From: Candidatus Bathyarchaeota archaeon
Lineage (GTDB): Archaea; Thermoproteota; Bathyarchaeia; Bathyarchaeales; Bathyarchaeaceae
Assembly (NCBI GenBank): GCA_003662715.1
Contig: QMYO01000142.1
Coordinates: forward strand, 1 to 5,524
DNA: 5,524 nt
Direction of reading: 5' to 3'
Every line of letters starts with the position of its first letter. Positions within the stretch are counted from its first letter, which is position 1. Of the stretch, positions 5,506 through 5,524 are shown one piece after another. The notes beneath the pieces were generated by a model. It ran no database searches, was not told where the DNA came from, and saw nothing but the letters and a program-made list of their open reading frames with translations. The translations under genes and the position numbers were made by a program.

Positions 5506-5524
5506 TTTACAGACCCATCAGAAA

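Overview
The window looks like ordinary chromosomal DNA from an archaeon. The evidence is archaeal-type TATA elements ahead of several genes (the best is TTTATAAG with a purine-rich BRE-like stretch at 1116-1129), TTG and GTG start codons, a stand-alone ThiL, a PadR regulator next to a DrrA/DrrB-type exporter, and a radical SAM enzyme of the kind that accompanies AMMECR1/Memo proteins. The overall style fits uncultivated Thermoproteota such as Bathyarchaeia. That lineage is an inference from protein style, not something the sequence proves. There is no rRNA, tRNA, CRISPR array, insertion sequence or phage gene that I can see.

Layout. Bases 1-74 are the leader of the first gene. Bases 75-1070 (+) encode thiamine-monophosphate kinase, the last step of thiamine diphosphate synthesis. 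Bases 1116-1171 hold a promoter followed at once by an unusual block of TGATATCA palindromes with 12-base spacing. This drives a three-gene operon on the + strand: a PadR-family repressor (about 1169-1714), an ABC ATPase (1757-2752) and a six-span ABC-2 permease (2749-3615), the last two sharing an ATGA stop/start overlap. After 35-60 bases, depending on the start chosen, comes a radical SAM gene with two extra cysteine clusters (about 3678-4745, +). The last part is on the - strand: a 71-residue proline-rich/coiled-coil protein (4764-4979), which converges on the radical SAM gene, and a 117-residue protein (5152-5505) with a conserved-looking core and a highly charged tail. An A+T-rich gap of 172 bases separates them.

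How the parts work together. The PadR gene and the exporter form a self-contained efflux module. The PadR protein probably binds the palindromes over the predicted transcription start and represses its own operon until a ligand, possibly a transported compound, releases it. ThiL and the radical SAM enzyme are metabolic neighbours with no evident link to the exporter. The two small - strand proteins are of unknown function and are the least explained part of the window.

I do not see a clearly new biological system here. The points most worth a second look are the operator array, the 117-residue protein with its repeated IRVV motif, the proline-rich coiled-coil protein, and an abrupt reversal of G/C strand bias inside the radical SAM gene.
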